Shown here piece by piece: positions 32,683-33,846 of a stretch of DNA of 33,846 nt. This stretch comes from an uncultured Prevotella sp. (GTDB taxonomy: Bacteria > Bacteroidota > Bacteroidia > Bacteroidales > Bacteroidaceae), in contig USHV01000031.1 of NCBI GenBank assembly GCA_900554695.1, positions 1 through 33,846 on the forward strand, read 5' to 3'. The position numbers and the translations under genes are program-made. The notes beneath the pieces are model-generated. The model saw only the letters and a list, made by a program, of their open reading frames with translations. It ran no database searches and had not been told where the DNA came from. Every line of letters starts with the position of its first letter. The first letter of the stretch is position 1.

Positions 32683-33722
32683 TGAAAAATATACCGGAAA
32701 CAAATCTTGGTGCAAACAACCATGAACGACCGGCTTTCCTACGTCTTGTCCGGAAGTTGGCGTTGTTCACAATACCATTCTGGGCTTTGATTGCCCTGTA
32801 CGTTTACGATGATCCGTTCATGGTGCTCCACAAATATGACGTGTATGATTCTGATGTCAAACTAAACGAACATCATGTAGGTTGGCAAATATACAAGAAT
32901 AATAATGACAGCGTGCATTTCAATTCATTTATCTTGGGCAATTCCTGCACGATGGCATTCCGATGCGGGGAATGGGAAAAATATCTTGCTCCCGGCGATC
33001 GTGCCATCCGTCTTTTCGGCAATGCGGAGAGCATAAAGGCGGTAAGCCTCAAACTTCGTGCCCTTGACCGTGAAGGTGCGGAAATTAAGAATGTGTTGAT
33101 CGTTCTTGACAGGGCTTCCCTCTCTCATTTTGAGCTCCTGACGGGTTACGGCAATGTCCTTCCGTCTGCCATATCAGGGAGCAATCCGCTTACGGTTCAG
33201 TTGGCTTTCATACAGGGATTCGCAACGCCCGATTTCTTGTTCCCGTATCTGAAATACCGTATGACTGGGAAAGTGGAACTGAAAATGAAACGAATGAATC
33301 CTTATGGAAGGATACGTGATTCGAGGAATAATGATGCATTCAATCCTCGTGAGAAGATGATTGAGAAGGATGGTGAGGCGTATTGGAAAAAACGTAAAAA
33401 CGAGTTTCCAGAACGGGATGGCACAATCACCGTAAATGACCCCGCCATATATCAAAAGCAACGGAAGGTACTGGATGAAATCATGGCAGTCCTGCGCCGT
33501 CATAACACCTCAATACGTGTTCTTATCAGTCCGGATTATGACCAGAAAGAACTACATCCGTATGATAGGAAAATCCTGCAAAGCATTTTCGGAAAAGAGA
33601 ATGTATATGATTTCAGCGGCATTAACGAATTTACGAAAGATTACCACAACTATTATGAATCAGGACACTATCGTCCCTTGTTGGGCAATAAACTGCTGGA
33701 ACGAATTTACAAATATCAATGA
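32682..33722 (+). CDS. Membrane-anchored SGNH-like protein (DltD/AlgJ/PatB role)
   Basis: 346 residues with one N-terminal membrane helix at about 25-44 (LALFTIPFWALIALYVY) and an extracytoplasmic domain. SGNH-type elements are visible: block I FILGNSCTM with S88 as nucleophile (Asn replacing the Asp of GDS) and a C-terminal YESGHYRP with H329 and E326 in the DxxH arrangement (Glu for Asp). The central part is weakly conserved. Proteins of this kind work with MBOAT partners as the final transferase or esterase step (DltD, AlgJ/AlgX, PatB). It is coupled to the MBOAT gene by a one-base overlap. Acceptor polymer unknown. Confidence 0.8.
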   Translation: MKNIPETNLGANNHERPAFLRLVRKLALFTIPFWALIALYVYDDPFMVLHKYDVYDSDVKLNEHHVGWQIYKNNNDSVHFNSFILGNSCTMAFRCGEWEKYLAPGDRAIRLFGNAESIKAVSLKLRALDREGAEIKNVLIVLDRASLSHFELLTGYGNVLPSAISGSNPLTVQLAFIQGFATPDFLFPYLKYRMTGKVELKMKRMNPYGRIRDSRNNDAFNPREKMIEKDGEAYWKKRKNEFPERDGTITVNDPAIYQKQRKVLDEIMAVLRRHNTSIRVLISPDYDQKELHPYDRKILQSIFGKENVYDFSGINEFTKDYHNYYESGHYRPLLGNKLLERIYKYQ

Positions 33723-33846
33723 AATATTCTTCATTTTTTATTTGGTGTAAAAGTATATGTATTGTAAAGAATTGGTTTTGTACAAAATACATAAAATAAC
33801 GTGAGTTCGATGAATTCAAAACAAAGCGAGTTGTGTGTCAAGAGTT

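Noticed and set aside
1..33846. tRNA or rRNA genes
   Set aside because: I looked for T-loop and acceptor-stem patterns in the long intergenic regions and found none that fold.

Overview
The window looks like a chromosomal segment from a Gram-negative Bacteroidales bacterium, most likely Prevotellaceae. The support is as follows. Several genes are preceded by the Bacteroidetes-type promoter TTTG-N19/20-TAnnTTTG. Shine-Dalgarno sequences are almost absent. Secreted GH92 and GH97 glycosidases are present. The lysS-gpsA-pgi order is typical of the group, and LysS carries the C-terminal extension seen in Bacteroidetes. The genus assignment is inference.

Layout. 1-4.7 kb (+): two secreted glycosidases, a GH92 alpha-mannosidase and a GH97 alpha-glycosidase of the retaining (alpha-galactosidase-like) type. 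4.8-11 kb (-): a tripartite RND efflux operon (adaptor, pump, TolC-like channel) followed by an SGNH esterase lipoprotein. 11-12.3 kb: a long non-coding stretch with a 432-bp repeat and a structured leader. 12.3-13.9 kb (+): frr and rsgA. 13.9-16.9 kb (-): an operon of SPFH/Band-7 membrane protein, ribbon-helix-helix protein, small membrane protein and a frameshifted alpha/beta hydrolase. A 22-bp tandem repeat array lies just upstream of its promoter. 17.3-19.4 kb (-): a translationally coupled set of secreted TPR-like protein, ECF sigma factor and single-pass membrane protein (probable anti-sigma factor). 20.1-23.0 kb (+): mnmA, an AT-rich secreted protein of unknown function, a Cys/His-rich secreted peptide and a YbjQ-family protein. 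23.1-28.1 kb (-): lysS, gpsA, pgi and a HAD phosphatase. 28.1-29.5 kb: non-coding, with the second copy of the 432-bp repeat. 29.5-33.7 kb (+): a four-gene cluster of adenylation enzyme, carrier protein, MBOAT acyltransferase and membrane-anchored SGNH protein.

The last cluster is the best candidate for an under-described system. It has the logic of the Gram-positive dlt pathway: activate an amino acid, load it on a carrier, pass it through a membrane O-acyltransferase, and deliver it to an extracytoplasmic polymer. It sits in a Gram-negative, has gene order A-C-B-D, lacks a recognisable DltX, uses an AlgI/PatA-like MBOAT and a non-DltC carrier motif, and carries Thr where D-alanine-specific DltA has a selectivity Cys. 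The acyl group and the acceptor are therefore open questions. Secondary points of interest are the phased 22-bp array, the paired intergenic repeats, the frr leader with mutually exclusive hairpins, and the Cys/His-rich peptide beside ybjQ.
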